From assembly GCA_017639935.1 (NCBI GenBank), contig JAGFWP010000047.1, positions 1-42,110 on the forward strand: 42,110 nt of DNA. The letters are read 5' to 3'. The position numbers and the translations under genes are program-made. Below, piece after piece: positions 27,124 through 36,468 of the stretch. Positions within the stretch are counted from its first letter, which is position 1; the number at the start of each line of letters is the position of its first letter. The notes beneath the pieces were generated by a model that saw nothing but the letters and a program-made list of their open reading frames with translations, did not search any database and was not told the origin of the DNA. The stretch comes from Pelagibacteraceae bacterium. GTDB taxonomy: Bacteria > Pseudomonadota > Alphaproteobacteria > HIMB59 > GCA-002718135.

Positions 27124-28020
27124 CTATTCTTCTTCTTGCGGTCTGAACTTAAACAAAAGTAAAGTTGGGACCGCAACAAACATTGAAGAATAGGTACCAA
27201 TCAAGACTCCTATAATCATTGCAAAAGCAAAAGGCTTGATGACATGACCACCAAATGCAAATAAACACACTAAGGCAATTAAAGTTGTGATACTTGTCAT
27301 TATGGTTCTTGATAGTGTGTTGTTGATGGAAATGTTAAATACCTCAACTAAATCTATTCTTTTAAATTTGCGAAGATTTTCTCTTACTCTATCAAAAATA
27401 ACTACAGTATCATTAATTGAGTAACCGGCAATTGTTAAAATTGCGGCTATACTAGAAAGAGAAAATTCAATATTCAACAAAGATAATACGCCAAGAGTAA
27501 ATAATACATCATGAACTAGTGCAACAACAGCTCCAAAACCAAATTGCCATTCAAAACGAAGCCAAATATAGATTAATATTGCTAGAAGTGCGAAGAAGAC
27601 TGCCTGCAATCCTTTTAGAAGCAATTCAGAACTAATTGTTGGTCCAACAAATTCAGAACGTCTAAACTCAGATACTTTATCCCTTATAAGTTCTTTTACT
27701 ATATTCACAGTAGTGATGCTTTCAGTATTAGTATCATTTTGAAGTCTAATAATGATTGTTTTTGAGTCACCAAACTCTTGAAGAGAAACTTCATTGAATT
27801 CTGGACTCAATATGTTTCTTAATTCTGAAATATTTGTATTGTTAGTGCTAATTTCAATTAACGTTCCACCTTTAAAGTCAATGCCAAGATTTAATCCTTT
27901 GAATAATAATAATAATACTGAGATAACAATAAAAAACGATGACAGATATAGCATTTGTTTTCTAATGCTCATAAATTGATAATCAGAATCAGTTGGAAAA
28001 AATCTATTTAAGCCAAACAT
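27124..28020 (-). CDS. secF: Protein translocase subunit SecF
   Basis: A 298-aa inner-membrane protein that, with SecD, uses the proton gradient to help pull secreted proteins through SecYEG. It has six transmembrane segments. The first periplasmic domain opens with NLGIDFKGGTLIEI, and TM4-5 carry AGYSINDTVVIFDRVREN. It overlaps secD by one base (TGATG). Length is normal for a free-standing SecF. Confidence 0.97.
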   Translation of the reverse strand: MFGLNRFFPTDSDYQFMSIRKQMLYLSSFFIVISVLLLLFKGLNLGIDFKGGTLIEISTNNTNISELRNILSPEFNEVSLQEFGDSKTIIIRLQNDTNTESITTVNIVKELIRDKVSEFRRSEFVGPTISSELLLKGLQAVFFALLAILIYIWLRFEWQFGFGAVVALVHDVLFTLGVLSLLNIEFSLSSIAAILTIAGYSINDTVVIFDRVRENLRKFKRIDLVEVFNISINNTLSRTIMTSITTLIALVCLFAFGGHVIKPFAFAMIIGVLIGTYSSMFVAVPTLLLFKFRPQEEE

Positions 28021-29570
28021 CAGAGAATAATCACTTTCTTTTTAGAAATAAATAACCAAAGATGAATCAAAAAATTAGTAAACATAATTGCAGTAAACAT
28101 TGAGGCAAGAACTCCTAATGAAAGCGTAATAGAAAAACCTTTAATTGGTCCAGAACCAAATACAAAAAGTAAAAGAGCTGCTATTAGTGTCGTAATATTT
28201 GCATCTAAAATGGTTGAAATTGCCTTATCAAAACCATTTTTTATTGCTACTATTGCTTTTGAATTCTTAGAAAGTTCTTCTTTAATTCTTTCAAATACTA
28301 AAACATTTGCATCAACAGCCATACCGATTGTTAAAACAATCCCTGCTATACCTGGCAAGGTTAAAGTTGCCCCAATAGTTCCCAAAAGAGAAACGATAAT
28401 AAATAAATTTGCTATAAGAGATATGTTCGCTAAAAGACCAAAAACCCCATAAATAAGAATCATAAATACACAAACACAAAGCATACCAATAATTGAAGCT
28501 ATCTTTCCTGAAGATATTGAATCTGCACCTAAACCAGGACCAACAGATCTTTCTTCAACTATATTTAGTGGCGCTGGTAAGGCTCCCGCCCTCAATAAAA
28601 CTGCTAAATCTGCAGCTTCTTGACTAGTGAAATTTCCTGAAATTATACCTGAGCCTCCTGTTATTGCTGATCGTATTACAGGTGCAGTAATAACTGCACC
28701 ATCCAAGATAACCGCAAATCTTTTTCCTACATTATCTGATGTGGCTTTGCCAAATTTTTGAGCACCAGTAGTATCAAATCTAAAAGAAACAGCATGTCCT
28801 TCATTTGAATCAAAAGAAGCATTGGCATCAACTAAGTTTTCACCGCCAACACGGGATTTTTTTTCGACTAAATATTTAATTTCTGGATTAATGTAATCTT
28901 GAACAATCATTTTACCAAAAGGTGCTTTATTAGCTTTTAACGAAACAGTATCCTCTTCATCAACCATATGAAAAGTCAATTTAGCAGTTGTGCCTAATAA
29001 CTCTTTAATCCTTTCCGGATCCTTAACTCCGGGTAGTTGGAGAAGTATTCTTTTTTTGCCAGATCTTTGAATTAATGGTTCTTTTGTGCCAGATTCATCA
29101 ATACGTTTTCTAACTATTTCGAGAGACTGTTTTAAAGCAGCTTCTTGAATGCGTTTTTTAAAATCATCATTAATGATGATTTTCATTATATTTTTATTAA
29201 CGACAACTTTCACATAGTTATATTTATTAATGAATTGATTTCTTATATTTTCAATTGATGAAGCGTTCTTAAAACGAAATTGAATTTGATCTTCTTCGGG
29301 AATGACATTGGTAATATTGACTTTTTCATTCCTTGAAATCTGCCTAACCGTGTCACTAATGTTTTCTAACTCTTCTTTTAGTAAAACATCTGTTTCTACC
29401 TCTAATAAAAGATAAGAACCACCTTGTAAATCAAGTCCTAAATTAACTTTATTATCTAAAAACCAATTACTTGGATTTTCAGAATATATAATGGAAGGAA
29501 TTGCAAAAATTATTCCTGTGCAAATTACCAAAATGACAACTATAGATTTCCACAAAGGATAATTTTTCAT
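28020..29570 (-). CDS. secD: Protein translocase subunit SecD
   Basis: A 516-aa inner-membrane protein of the Sec accessory complex. It has an N-terminal membrane helix, then NLGLDLQGGSYLL, the periplasmic P1 region (about 60-340), and a C-terminal six-helix block with the proton-relay AVDANVLVFERIKEE. It lies between yajC and secF in the standard order. Length is at the shorter end for the family. Confidence 0.97.
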   Translation of the reverse strand: MKNYPLWKSIVVILVICTGIIFAIPSIIYSENPSNWFLDNKVNLGLDLQGGSYLLLEVETDVLLKEELENISDTVRQISRNEKVNITNVIPEEDQIQFRFKNASSIENIRNQFINKYNYVKVVVNKNIMKIIINDDFKKRIQEAALKQSLEIVRKRIDESGTKEPLIQRSGKKRILLQLPGVKDPERIKELLGTTAKLTFHMVDEEDTVSLKANKAPFGKMIVQDYINPEIKYLVEKKSRVGGENLVDANASFDSNEGHAVSFRFDTTGAQKFGKATSDNVGKRFAVILDGAVITAPVIRSAITGGSGIISGNFTSQEAADLAVLLRAGALPAPLNIVEERSVGPGLGADSISSGKIASIIGMLCVCVFMILIYGVFGLLANISLIANLFIIVSLLGTIGATLTLPGIAGIVLTIGMAVDANVLVFERIKEELSKNSKAIVAIKNGFDKAISTILDANITTLIAALLLFVFGSGPIKGFSITLSLGVLASMFTAIMFTNFLIHLWLFISKKKVIIL

Positions 29571-29579
29571 TAATTATTA

Positions 29580-29930
29580 TTATTTTTTTCCGAACAAGTT
29601 TGAAAATATACTAGTTTTATTTTTAGCATTTTCTTTTTGTGGAGAAGCTTTTTGCTTTTCAGTATCTGGCGAGACATATAAATCAGTTACCATTCCAGGC
29701 GCAATTTTTATTTCCACATTTTCAGATATTTCAACTAACAGCTCTTTATTATCATTAACTTTATTGATTGATCCTATAATGCCTCCAGAAGTAATAATTT
29801 TATCTCCTCGACGCAGATTATTAATCATTTCGCGGTGTAGTTTTACCTTTTTTTGTTGAGGTCGAATTAATAAAATATAAAAAACACCAAAAATTAATAT
29901 CAACGGTAAAAAAGCCCCCATTTGTTCCAT
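29580..29930 (-). CDS. yajC: Sec translocase accessory subunit YajC
   Basis: A 116-aa single-span membrane protein. The N-terminal helix LPLILIFGVFYILLIRPQQKK (residues 9-29, given here as FGVFYILLIRPQQKK) is followed by the RGDKIITSGGIIG signature. The Lys/Ser-rich tail is extended relative to E. coli. It begins the yajC-secD-secF operon. The upstream 82 bp, shared with a divergent ATPase gene, should hold the promoter. Confidence 0.95.
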   Translation of the reverse strand: MEQMGAFLPLILIFGVFYILLIRPQQKKVKLHREMINNLRRGDKIITSGGIIGSINKVNDNKELLVEISENVEIKIAPGMVTDLYVSPDTEKQKASPQKENAKNKTSIFSNLFGKK

Positions 29931-30012
29931 AAAAATCCTATTATTAATTAAATTGTGGATTTACTTATACTGTGTAAAAGAAAAATGCAATTAGAGTTCT
30001 GATGAGAATAAA

Positions 30013-30819
30013 ATGGATTTTTATACTTTGTTTTTCTTAAGATTTGCCCTTTTAAAAAATAGATCTTTCATTTGGGAATCAAAACAAAAAAGATTAAAAG
30101 TTATTGGAAAGATCATATCCATAGATACCGATTTACTTATTGGAATTGATAGACAAAAAAATACAATTATTAATAACACAATCAATTTTGCTAAAGGCAA
30201 TTTCACTAACAATGCTCTTCTTTGGGGGGCTAGAGGTAATGGGAAAAGCACTCTAATTAAATCGGTTTTTAATCAAATATCCAAAGATTACAAATCTCTC
30301 AGATTAATACAGTTAAACAAAAACAATATTGACGATATAGAACTAATTTATTCAATTATAAGAAAATTCGGTGATTTACGTTTTATTATATACATAGATG
30401 ATCTGTCTTTTGAGAAAATAGATAGTGATTATAAAATTATAAAATCAACTTTAGACGGAAGTATACAGAATCAACCAAATAATATTATGTTATATATTAC
30501 TTCTAATCGACGTCATTTGATGCCTAGAGACATGATTGATAATGAAAGATCATCAGCTATACATACTGATGAAAGTGTAGAAGAAAAAATAAGTCTAAGT
30601 GATAGATTTGGCTTATGGATTGGCTTTCATAATATATCACAAGAAGTATATATAAATATCATTAAATCTTACTGTAATCATTATAAAATTGATTATTCTA
30701 ATGAAGAACTAAATGATAGTATTAAATGGAGTATTCAAAGAGGGAATCGAACGGGAAGATCTGCTTGGCAATATATTATTGAACTTGCATCTAAAAAAAA
30801 TTTAAAAATTAATTTTTGA
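30013..30819 (+). CDS. DUF815-family AAA ATPase
   Basis: A 268-aa P-loop ATPase. The Walker A is WGARGNGKST (71-80), the Walker B is IIYIDDL near 121-127, and a sensor-1-like ITSNRRHLMPRDM follows. The C-terminal part has SLSDRFGLWIGFH. This set and the length match DUF815 ATPases, which in alphaproteobacteria often sit beside yajC as here. The cellular role is unknown. Confidence 0.88.
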   Translation: MDFYTLFFLRFALLKNRSFIWESKQKRLKVIGKIISIDTDLLIGIDRQKNTIINNTINFAKGNFTNNALLWGARGNGKSTLIKSVFNQISKDYKSLRLIQLNKNNIDDIELIYSIIRKFGDLRFIIYIDDLSFEKIDSDYKIIKSTLDGSIQNQPNNIMLYITSNRRHLMPRDMIDNERSSAIHTDESVEEKISLSDRFGLWIGFHNISQEVYINIIKSYCNHYKIDYSNEELNDSIKWSIQRGNRTGRSAWQYIIELASKKNLKINF

Positions 30820-30898
30820 TATCATCAACTTTTATTATAAAATTTCTGATTTAATTTAACTAATCGTTAATTTATTTTTTTTATGATAAAACTAAATT

Positions 30899-31834
30899 TT
30901 ATAATAACAAAAATAAGACTATAGGAACTGTAAAAGTTGAAAGCACAGTGGTAGCAAGTATTGAACTAGAAGTAATTTTTATAAAAGTATCATAGTAAAT
31001 TGACATTGCAAATACATTTCCTGCAACTGGTAAACAGGAACATAGTATAGCTACTTTAATCCATACATCAGGGACGTTATTGGTTGGAAAAAAATAAAAA
31101 ATAGAGAATAACAAAATTGGATGAATAATTAATTTAAATGTACTTATGATTGTTATTTGTTTTATCAAATCATTCTCAATTCTATTGTATAAATTTATAC
31201 CAATAGCGAACAATGCAGTGGGTGTTGCTGCATAGGATAAAATTTCTAAAAATTTATAAATTACACTATGAATTTTGATGTTGAATATAACAAAAATTAA
31301 ACCCAAGGAAACTGCCAGTAATATTGGATTTTTAAACATTTGGATAAGAACCAAAAAAAATTCATTTATCAAATTATTTTTTTCAGAATGTGTGGCAAAA
31401 AAAGAGGTAAAAATTAATAAAACCAACGTATCTATCAATAGTATTAAACTAATGGGTATAGAAGCTATTTCACCAAAGGCTAATATACTTAGAGGAATAC
31501 CCATATACCCATAGTTTGGATATGTTGAATTTAATGCAAACAAAGATGATTTTTTTTTATTATTATTTAATATGAAGAAAGATATTAAAAAACTTAAGGA
31601 TAATAATAATAAAGAAATTATTTCAAAACGAATGATAAAATTCCAATTAAAAATATTACTATTTGTTGAAGCCTTTAAGATATTAGTAAACATAAATGGG
31701 GGCAAAGTTACATACAATGCAAATTTTGTAAGTATTTTTGCATTTTCACTATTAAATATTTTTTTTACACTAAATGCCGTGCCTAAAAAAATAATAGCAA
31801 AAAATGGAATTGTGATAGATAAAACTGTTCCCAT
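30899..31834 (-). CDS. AEC-family (auxin efflux carrier-like) permease
   Basis: A 311-aa membrane protein with about ten hydrophobic segments in two repeats. ALYVTLPPFMFTNIL near residue 39 and NSTYPNYGYMGIPL near 105 match the family, as does the second-half CLPVAGNVFAMSI. Relatives export organic acids or other small anions; the substrate here is unknown. It is divergent from the DUF1330 gene across 52 bp and convergent with the DUF815 gene. Confidence 0.85.
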   Translation of the reverse strand: MGTVLSITIPFFAIIFLGTAFSVKKIFNSENAKILTKFALYVTLPPFMFTNILKASTNSNIFNWNFIIRFEIISLLLLSLSFLISFFILNNNKKKSSLFALNSTYPNYGYMGIPLSILAFGEIASIPISLILLIDTLVLLIFTSFFATHSEKNNLINEFFLVLIQMFKNPILLAVSLGLIFVIFNIKIHSVIYKFLEILSYAATPTALFAIGINLYNRIENDLIKQITIISTFKLIIHPILLFSIFYFFPTNNVPDVWIKVAILCSCLPVAGNVFAMSIYYDTFIKITSSSILATTVLSTFTVPIVLFLLL

Positions 31835-31886
31835 CTTGATTTTATTTAATTCAAGTTTATAGATTAATTCATATAAAAGAAAATAT

Positions 31887-32174
31887 ATGCCAGGTTATTT
31901 TATTATACAAATCAATATTACTAATCCTGAAAACTATAAAGATTATATAGCTCAGGTAACACCAATAGTTAATAAATTTGGAGGAGAATACTTAATTAGG
32001 GGTGGAAAATCTGAAAATGTTGAAGGGAACTGGCCCTATGAAAGAACTGTGGTATTAAAATTTCCTTCTTTTGACATAGCAAAAAAATGGCATAACTCAG
32101 AAGAATACAAACCGATTAGAAAAATAAGAGAAGAGAACTCGGAAGGAAATGCAATTATAATTGAGGGTAATTAA
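31887..32174 (+). CDS. DUF1330 family protein
   Basis: A 95-aa dimeric alpha-beta-barrel (ferredoxin-like) protein. The family pattern is clear: IIQINITNPENYKDYI near residues 5-20 and YLIRGGKSENVEGNW, then a closing FPSFDIAKKWHNSEEYKPIRKIR block (here FPSFDIAKKWHNSEEY). Function is unknown. Its TAA abuts the TAA of the convergent FKBP-rhodanese gene with no gap. Confidence 0.87.
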   Translation: MPGYFIIQINITNPENYKDYIAQVTPIVNKFGGEYLIRGGKSENVEGNWPYERTVVLKFPSFDIAKKWHNSEEYKPIRKIREENSEGNAIIIEGN

Positions 32175-32978
32175 TTATATGTTTATTTTATTGCCTTTTA
32201 TTATCCATTCTTGAATTCCACCTTTTAACGAATAGATATTTTTCATTCCTAAATTTTCAACAAATCCATTTGCTAGAATAGATGATATTTCGCCTTTATC
32301 GCTTAAAAAAACTACATAATCATTTTCCTTTACGTTTTTTTTATACATTTTTAAAAAATTTGGATTTAAATTACCCTTAGAATCAAATGCTGAAATTTTA
32401 TATGAACCTTCAATCACTCCAGTATTTTGCCATTCTTTTTCAGTTCTAATGTCTATTAATATAAATTTTTTTTCCATTAATAAAAAAAATTTTTCTTTTT
32501 GCAATGACAAAAGTTGTTCTGAATTAATTTCTATATATCCAGGTGGTTTGATGTTTATTATTTCTACATCAAATATCAAAAATGAATTAGGCGGAATTGA
32601 ATCACCTGCTCCTGAATTACCATAAGCTAAAGATGGTGGAATTTTAAATTTTTTCTTGCCTCCAACTTGCATTCCCATTAGTGCAATTTCCCATCCAGGA
32701 ATCACTTGATTTAAACCAATTTGAAATTCAAAAAGTTGATTTCTTATATAACTATTATCAAATTCTGTTCCATCTTCCAGAGCTCCAACATAATGAACGC
32801 TTATCTTATAATGATTTTTTATCTTATCACCAAACCCATAAATTTCAGACAAGATTTCAATTGATTCGTTATCAAATGAATTATCAGAGTTTTTAATTTT
32901 TGAAGTGCAAGAAAAAATAAATAAAACTGATAACAATAATAAAATTTTATTTGTATATAATAAATAATTTCTATTCAT
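32175..32978 (-). CDS. Lipoprotein with FKBP-type peptidyl-prolyl isomerase and degenerate rhodanese domains
   Basis: A 267-aa predicted lipoprotein. ATG 32978 is preferred over an in-frame ATG 39 bp upstream because it gives a standard signal peptide ending in lipobox FIFSC (Cys24). Residues about 52-145 are an FKBP domain (YVGALEDGTEFDNS, GWEIALMGMQVGGKKKFKIP, LAYGNSGAG). Residues about 155-265 are a rhodanese domain with LIDIRTEKEW and SLKGGIQEW. The active-site loop reads FLSDKGEIS instead of the C-R-x-G-x-R type, so the catalytic Cys is replaced and sulfur transfer is not expected. It overlaps the EamA permease gene by 8 bp. It probably assists folding or binding of envelope proteins. 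Confidence 0.86.
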   Translation of the reverse strand: MNRNYLLYTNKILLLLSVLFIFSCTSKIKNSDNSFDNESIEILSEIYGFGDKIKNHYKISVHYVGALEDGTEFDNSYIRNQLFEFQIGLNQVIPGWEIALMGMQVGGKKKFKIPPSLAYGNSGAGDSIPPNSFLIFDVEIINIKPPGYIEINSEQLLSLQKEKFFLLMEKKFILIDIRTEKEWQNTGVIEGSYKISAFDSKGNLNPNFLKMYKKNVKENDYVVFLSDKGEISSILANGFVENLGMKNIYSLKGGIQEWIIKGNKINI

Positions 32979-33843
32979 CAATTTGTTTGTATTGAGCTGG
33001 AATTGAAAAAATGCCACTCATAACAATCAATAATGCACCGGATATTGCAAACAAATTTAAATATTCATTAAATATGAATAATCCAATAAGTACTGACCAA
33101 ACTATTTGTAGGTATACTAAACAAAAAACAGAAGAATAGTGATTTTGTGCAGTTTTAAAAGCTAATGTGACTAATAATAATGCAATATTAATTAAGATTG
33201 AAGCAATAGTAATTAAAATAAATACATAAAAATTAACTTTAATTGGATCCCAAATAAATAATATTAGAGATATTATGTGTATGAAAAACCCTCCATACAT
33301 AAAATATCCCAGAGTAGTTGTAACATTATTAAATTTATTAACTATAGTTGTAGTTGTAGTAATTAATATCACGCCAAATAAAGTAACCAAAAAATAAATA
33401 TTAAATGTCTCAAAACCAGGTTGAATAACTAATAAAACACCGGAAAAACCAAAAGCTAAAGAAATATAAATATATCTATTTAATTTTTCATTTAAAAAAA
33501 TAATTGCATAAATTGCTCCAAATAATGGTGCGGCCATGTTTAAAGTTGTAAATTCAGGAAGAGTTATATTTTTTAAAGAAACAAAAGTTATAAACGGCAT
33601 AGGCGCAAAAATTATTCCCCTAATCATTGGTATCCTATAATCTTCACATCTTAAATTCCTTTTTAAATTTCCTTTAATTAAAAGAAACAAAGGTACAGAC
33701 AAATAAGCTGGCGTTCCATAGAAAATAAAATGATAAAAAGTAATATTGATTGAAGATAAATAATTTATAATTGCATCATTTATAACAAAAAATATACTAG
33801 AAAAAACAATTGATAAAGATGCAATTAGGATATTTTTTTTCAT
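32971..33843 (-). CDS. EamA/DMT-family permease
   Basis: A 290-aa membrane protein with ten predicted helices arranged as two EamA repeats. FTTLNMAAPLFGAIYAIIFLNEKLN near residues 95-120 (here LNMAAPLFGAI and FLNEKLNR) is the classic repeat end, echoed by WSVLIGLFIFNEYLN near 250. Substrates of this superfamily range over amino acids, nucleosides and others; none can be assigned. It is divergent from acylphosphatase and upstream of the FKBP-rhodanese gene on the same strand. Confidence 0.87.
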   Translation of the reverse strand: MKKNILIASLSIVFSSIFFVINDAIINYLSSINITFYHFIFYGTPAYLSVPLFLLIKGNLKRNLRCEDYRIPMIRGIIFAPMPFITFVSLKNITLPEFTTLNMAAPLFGAIYAIIFLNEKLNRYIYISLAFGFSGVLLVIQPGFETFNIYFLVTLFGVILITTTTTIVNKFNNVTTTLGYFMYGGFFIHIISLILFIWDPIKVNFYVFILITIASILINIALLLVTLAFKTAQNHYSSVFCLVYLQIVWSVLIGLFIFNEYLNLFAISGALLIVMSGIFSIPAQYKQIDE

Positions 33844-33915
33844 AAATTAATTGATAAAATAGATTGTATGCAGATATTCACAACTTATATTTATAAAAAA
33901 TAAATTGATACAGTT

Positions 33916-34215
33916 ATGAATACAAAGAAAATTAAAACTTACAGACTAGTCATAAAAGGTAAAGTTCAAGGTGTTGGATTTCGTCATTGGTTTAGTAATT
34001 TGGCAATCTCTCTTGGTTTGAATGGGTATATTCAAAATCAACACAATAAATGTGAAGTTGAGGCAATTATTCAAGGTGATAAGGAAAGCATTCTCAATAT
34101 TGCAGAAAAAAGTAAAACAGGACCAGAATTAGCACATGTTGAAGACGTAATACCAAGTAAAATTGTTAACAATGCAACCTATTCTGGTTTTATTGTTAAA
34201 TATGATAATAAATAA
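33916..34215 (+). CDS. acyP: Acylphosphatase
   Basis: A 99-aa small hydrolase that cleaves acyl phosphates such as carbamoyl phosphate. The catalytic arginine is in GKVQGVGFRHWF (residues 16-27) and the catalytic asparagine in GLNGYIQNQ (near residues 34-42). Length and ferredoxin-like pattern are normal. It stands alone, divergent from the EamA gene, and ends 29 bp before the convergent aminotransferase gene. Confidence 0.94.
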   Translation: MNTKKIKTYRLVIKGKVQGVGFRHWFSNLAISLGLNGYIQNQHNKCEVEAIIQGDKESILNIAEKSKTGPELAHVEDVIPSKIVNNATYSGFIVKYDNK

Positions 34216-34244
34216 TAACGTAAGAAAATCTTTACAAAAAGATA

Positions 34245-35624
34245 TTATATATCCAATTTTTTTATATCTTCTAAGGTAGCATCTAATGATTTCTTGAAAC
34301 GTTCAACACACTTGTCAATATCATCTTTTGTTATTGTTAAGGGAGGAGAACACATCATCCCATCACGAACAGCGCGCATAATAAGATTATTATTCATGCA
34401 ATGATCCCTACATATATTCCCTACTGTGCCAACAGGATCAAACATTTCTTTTTTTTCTTTATTCTTTACTAATTCAACCCCAACTAGCAATCCCTCTCCC
34501 CTTACCTCTCCAACAAGAGGATGATTTTCAAACTCACGCATTCTTTTTTGCAAATAGGGTGCAATATTTTTTTTAGTATTTTCTATCATCCTCTCTTCCT
34601 TTATGATTCTAATGTTCTCTATTGCAACAGCACAAGCTACAGGATGACCAGAATAAGTATATCCATGATAAAATTCACCACCTTGTTTTATGACAACATC
34701 TGATATTTTTTTTCCAATACCTACACCTGATAATGGAAGATAGCCCGAGGTTATACCTTTTGCAAAAGTAATAACATCTGGCTTAATATTATAATGTTGT
34801 GAACCAAACCATTCACCTGTTCTTCCAAAGCCGCATATTACTTCATCAATGCATAAAAGTATGTCATATTTCTTACAAAGATCTTGAATTAAATTCCAAT
34901 AATCTCGAGGGGGGACTATTACTCCTCCTGCACCTTGTATGGGTTCACCAATAAACGCCGCAACATTATCAGAACCTATCTCAATAATTTTTTTTTCAAT
35001 TTCATTAACAGCAAATTTACAAAATTCATCTTCATTAATATTTTTGCCAAATTTATATTGATATGGAGGCATAGCGTGAACAAAACCAGGCAGTGGTAAA
35101 TCTCCTTGATTATGCATAGCTTGCATACCTCCAAGGCTTGCTGACGCCATTGTACTTCCGTGATAAGCAAACGTTCTGCTAATAAAGGTTTTTTTATTTT
35201 TTTTTCCTAAAATATCCCAATATCTTCTAACCAAGCGTACAACTGTATCATTTGATTCAGATCCACTGGAACCATAAAAGAATCTCTCAATTCCTTCTGG
35301 AGTAATATCTGCTAATATTTTGGATAATTCAATAGATGGTGTTGTTGCTGTTTTAAAGAAAGAATTATAATAAGGTAACAATTGCATTTGTTCAAAAGCA
35401 ACTTCTGCTAATTCTTTTCTTCCATAGCCAATATTAACGCACCATAATCCTGCCATCATATCAAGTATTTTATTATTCTCACTATCTGTGACATAATTAC
35501 CTTTGCCTGAAATTATGATTCTAGTGCCAGTGTTTATCAATTCTTTAAAGTCCGTAAATGGATGTAAATGATGGGCTGAATCAATCTTCTGCCACTGTTC
35601 TGTAGTACGATTACTTAAATGCAT
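34245..35624 (-). CDS. SpuC-like polyamine:pyruvate aminotransferase (class III)
   Basis: A 459-aa PLP enzyme of the class III aminotransferases. DSAHHLHPFTDFKEL, the MAGLWCVNIGYGR block and GEPIQGAGGVI match SpuC-type putrescine:pyruvate transaminases along the whole length, as I recall them. The PLP lysine is in FAKGITSGYLP (near residue 288), preceded by the aspartate in CIDEVICGFGRTG. It likely turns putrescine, cadaverine or a related omega-amine into an aldehyde and alanine. Beta-alanine or taurine transamination are alternatives. A 45-aa membrane ORF ends 12 bp upstream. No other polyamine gene is adjacent. Confidence 0.85.
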   Translation of the reverse strand: MHLSNRTTEQWQKIDSAHHLHPFTDFKELINTGTRIIISGKGNYVTDSENNKILDMMAGLWCVNIGYGRKELAEVAFEQMQLLPYYNSFFKTATTPSIELSKILADITPEGIERFFYGSSGSESNDTVVRLVRRYWDILGKKNKKTFISRTFAYHGSTMASASLGGMQAMHNQGDLPLPGFVHAMPPYQYKFGKNINEDEFCKFAVNEIEKKIIEIGSDNVAAFIGEPIQGAGGVIVPPRDYWNLIQDLCKKYDILLCIDEVICGFGRTGEWFGSQHYNIKPDVITFAKGITSGYLPLSGVGIGKKISDVVIKQGGEFYHGYTYSGHPVACAVAIENIRIIKEERMIENTKKNIAPYLQKRMREFENHPLVGEVRGEGLLVGVELVKNKEKKEMFDPVGTVGNICRDHCMNNNLIMRAVRDGMMCSPPLTITKDDIDKCVERFKKSLDATLEDIKKLDI

Positions 35625-35636
35625 TTTATAAAAAAA

Positions 35637-35774
35637 TTACTTTTTTGAAGTAGTTGCAAGAAGTAATGGGATTATTATCACCAAAGTCATTAAGATTGAT
35701 GGATTAAATAGCCAATATAAAAGACCAAAAGAGAAGATTATCATCCAAAATTCATTTTTTTGAAATGTTTCCAT
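35637..35774 (-). CDS. Putative 45-aa single-span membrane protein
   Basis: Not recognised. ATG 35774 to TAA 35637 encodes 45 residues: a short polar start (METFQKNEF), one or two hydrophobic stretches (WMIIFSFGLLYWLF and LMTLVIIIPLLLA) and a basic end (TTSKK). It fills the gap between the SRAP gene and the aminotransferase on the same strand, with 12 bp to the aminotransferase start, so coupled expression is plausible. No clear ribosome-binding site is visible. Confidence 0.5.
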   Translation of the reverse strand: METFQKNEFWMIIFSFGLLYWLFNPSILMTLVIIIPLLLATTSKK

Positions 35775-35811
35775 AATCAACAAATAAACAATTTTTAATA
35801 AAATTCTATAA

Positions 35812-36468
35812 TTAATTTATAGGTTTAATGCATTCTGAAGAATTATTAATTGGATTATTTACAAATTTACTAATTTTGAAAAATTCAAAATATTCTTCAA
35901 GGATTAGTTGAGCATTATTTGTCAAATAATTAGAGTTATTATGATCTAAATAATCTTTAGATTCTTCAGCTGAAAGAGTTACTGGCATTCTGTCATGAAT
36001 TTCTTTTAACAAACTGTTTGCAGGTTTGGTAATAATTGAAAACAACTTCATTGAACTTTTTTTAAAATTAAAATATTTCCAAATACCGGCAAAATATATC
36101 ATTTCTTTGTCTGGTATATTAATAAAATATGGATTTTTAATATTATCTTTAATCGACCATTCATAATATCCGTTTGCCGGTATTACACATCTTCTTTTTT
36201 CAAACGAATCTTTAAATAAAATTTTTTTTTGTATTGTTTCTAATCTTGAATTTATAATGTTTTTTTCTTGATTTTGTCTTTTATCAAAATACTTTATGCC
36301 CCAATTAGCTTTCTCAATTTTAAAAAATTTTAAATTTGTAATTATGATAGTTGGTTGAGAGGGGGCTATATTATAGGAAGTTTCATTCTCAATGTTTTTT
36401 GATTCGTTTATTTCAAAAATCTTGTTTAATTTATCAATTTTATTTAAATTAATAAATCTTCCACACAT
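35812..36468 (-). CDS. yedK: SRAP domain protein (YedK/HMCES type)
   Basis: A 218-aa protein that forms a thiazolidine crosslink with abasic sites in single-stranded DNA and shields them. Catalytic Cys2 follows the start Met (MCGRF), which fixes the start. Other active-site residues are in INSRLET (Asn), PANGYYEW (Glu) and IHDRMPV (His). Length is usual. It is divergent from the pseudouridine kinase gene across 235 bp. Confidence 0.92.
   Translation of the reverse strand: MCGRFINLNKIDKLNKIFEINESKNIENETSYNIAPSQPTIIITNLKFFKIEKANWGIKYFDKRQNQEKNIINSRLETIQKKILFKDSFEKRRCVIPANGYYEWSIKDNIKNPYFINIPDKEMIYFAGIWKYFNFKKSSMKLFSIITKPANSLLKEIHDRMPVTLSAEESKDYLDHNNSNYLTNNAQLILEEYFEFFKISKFVNNPINNSSECIKPIN

Noticed and set aside
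34226-34243. Hairpin between acyP and the aminotransferase as a terminator
   Set aside because: A 6-bp AT-rich stem without a T-run on either side; too weak to call.
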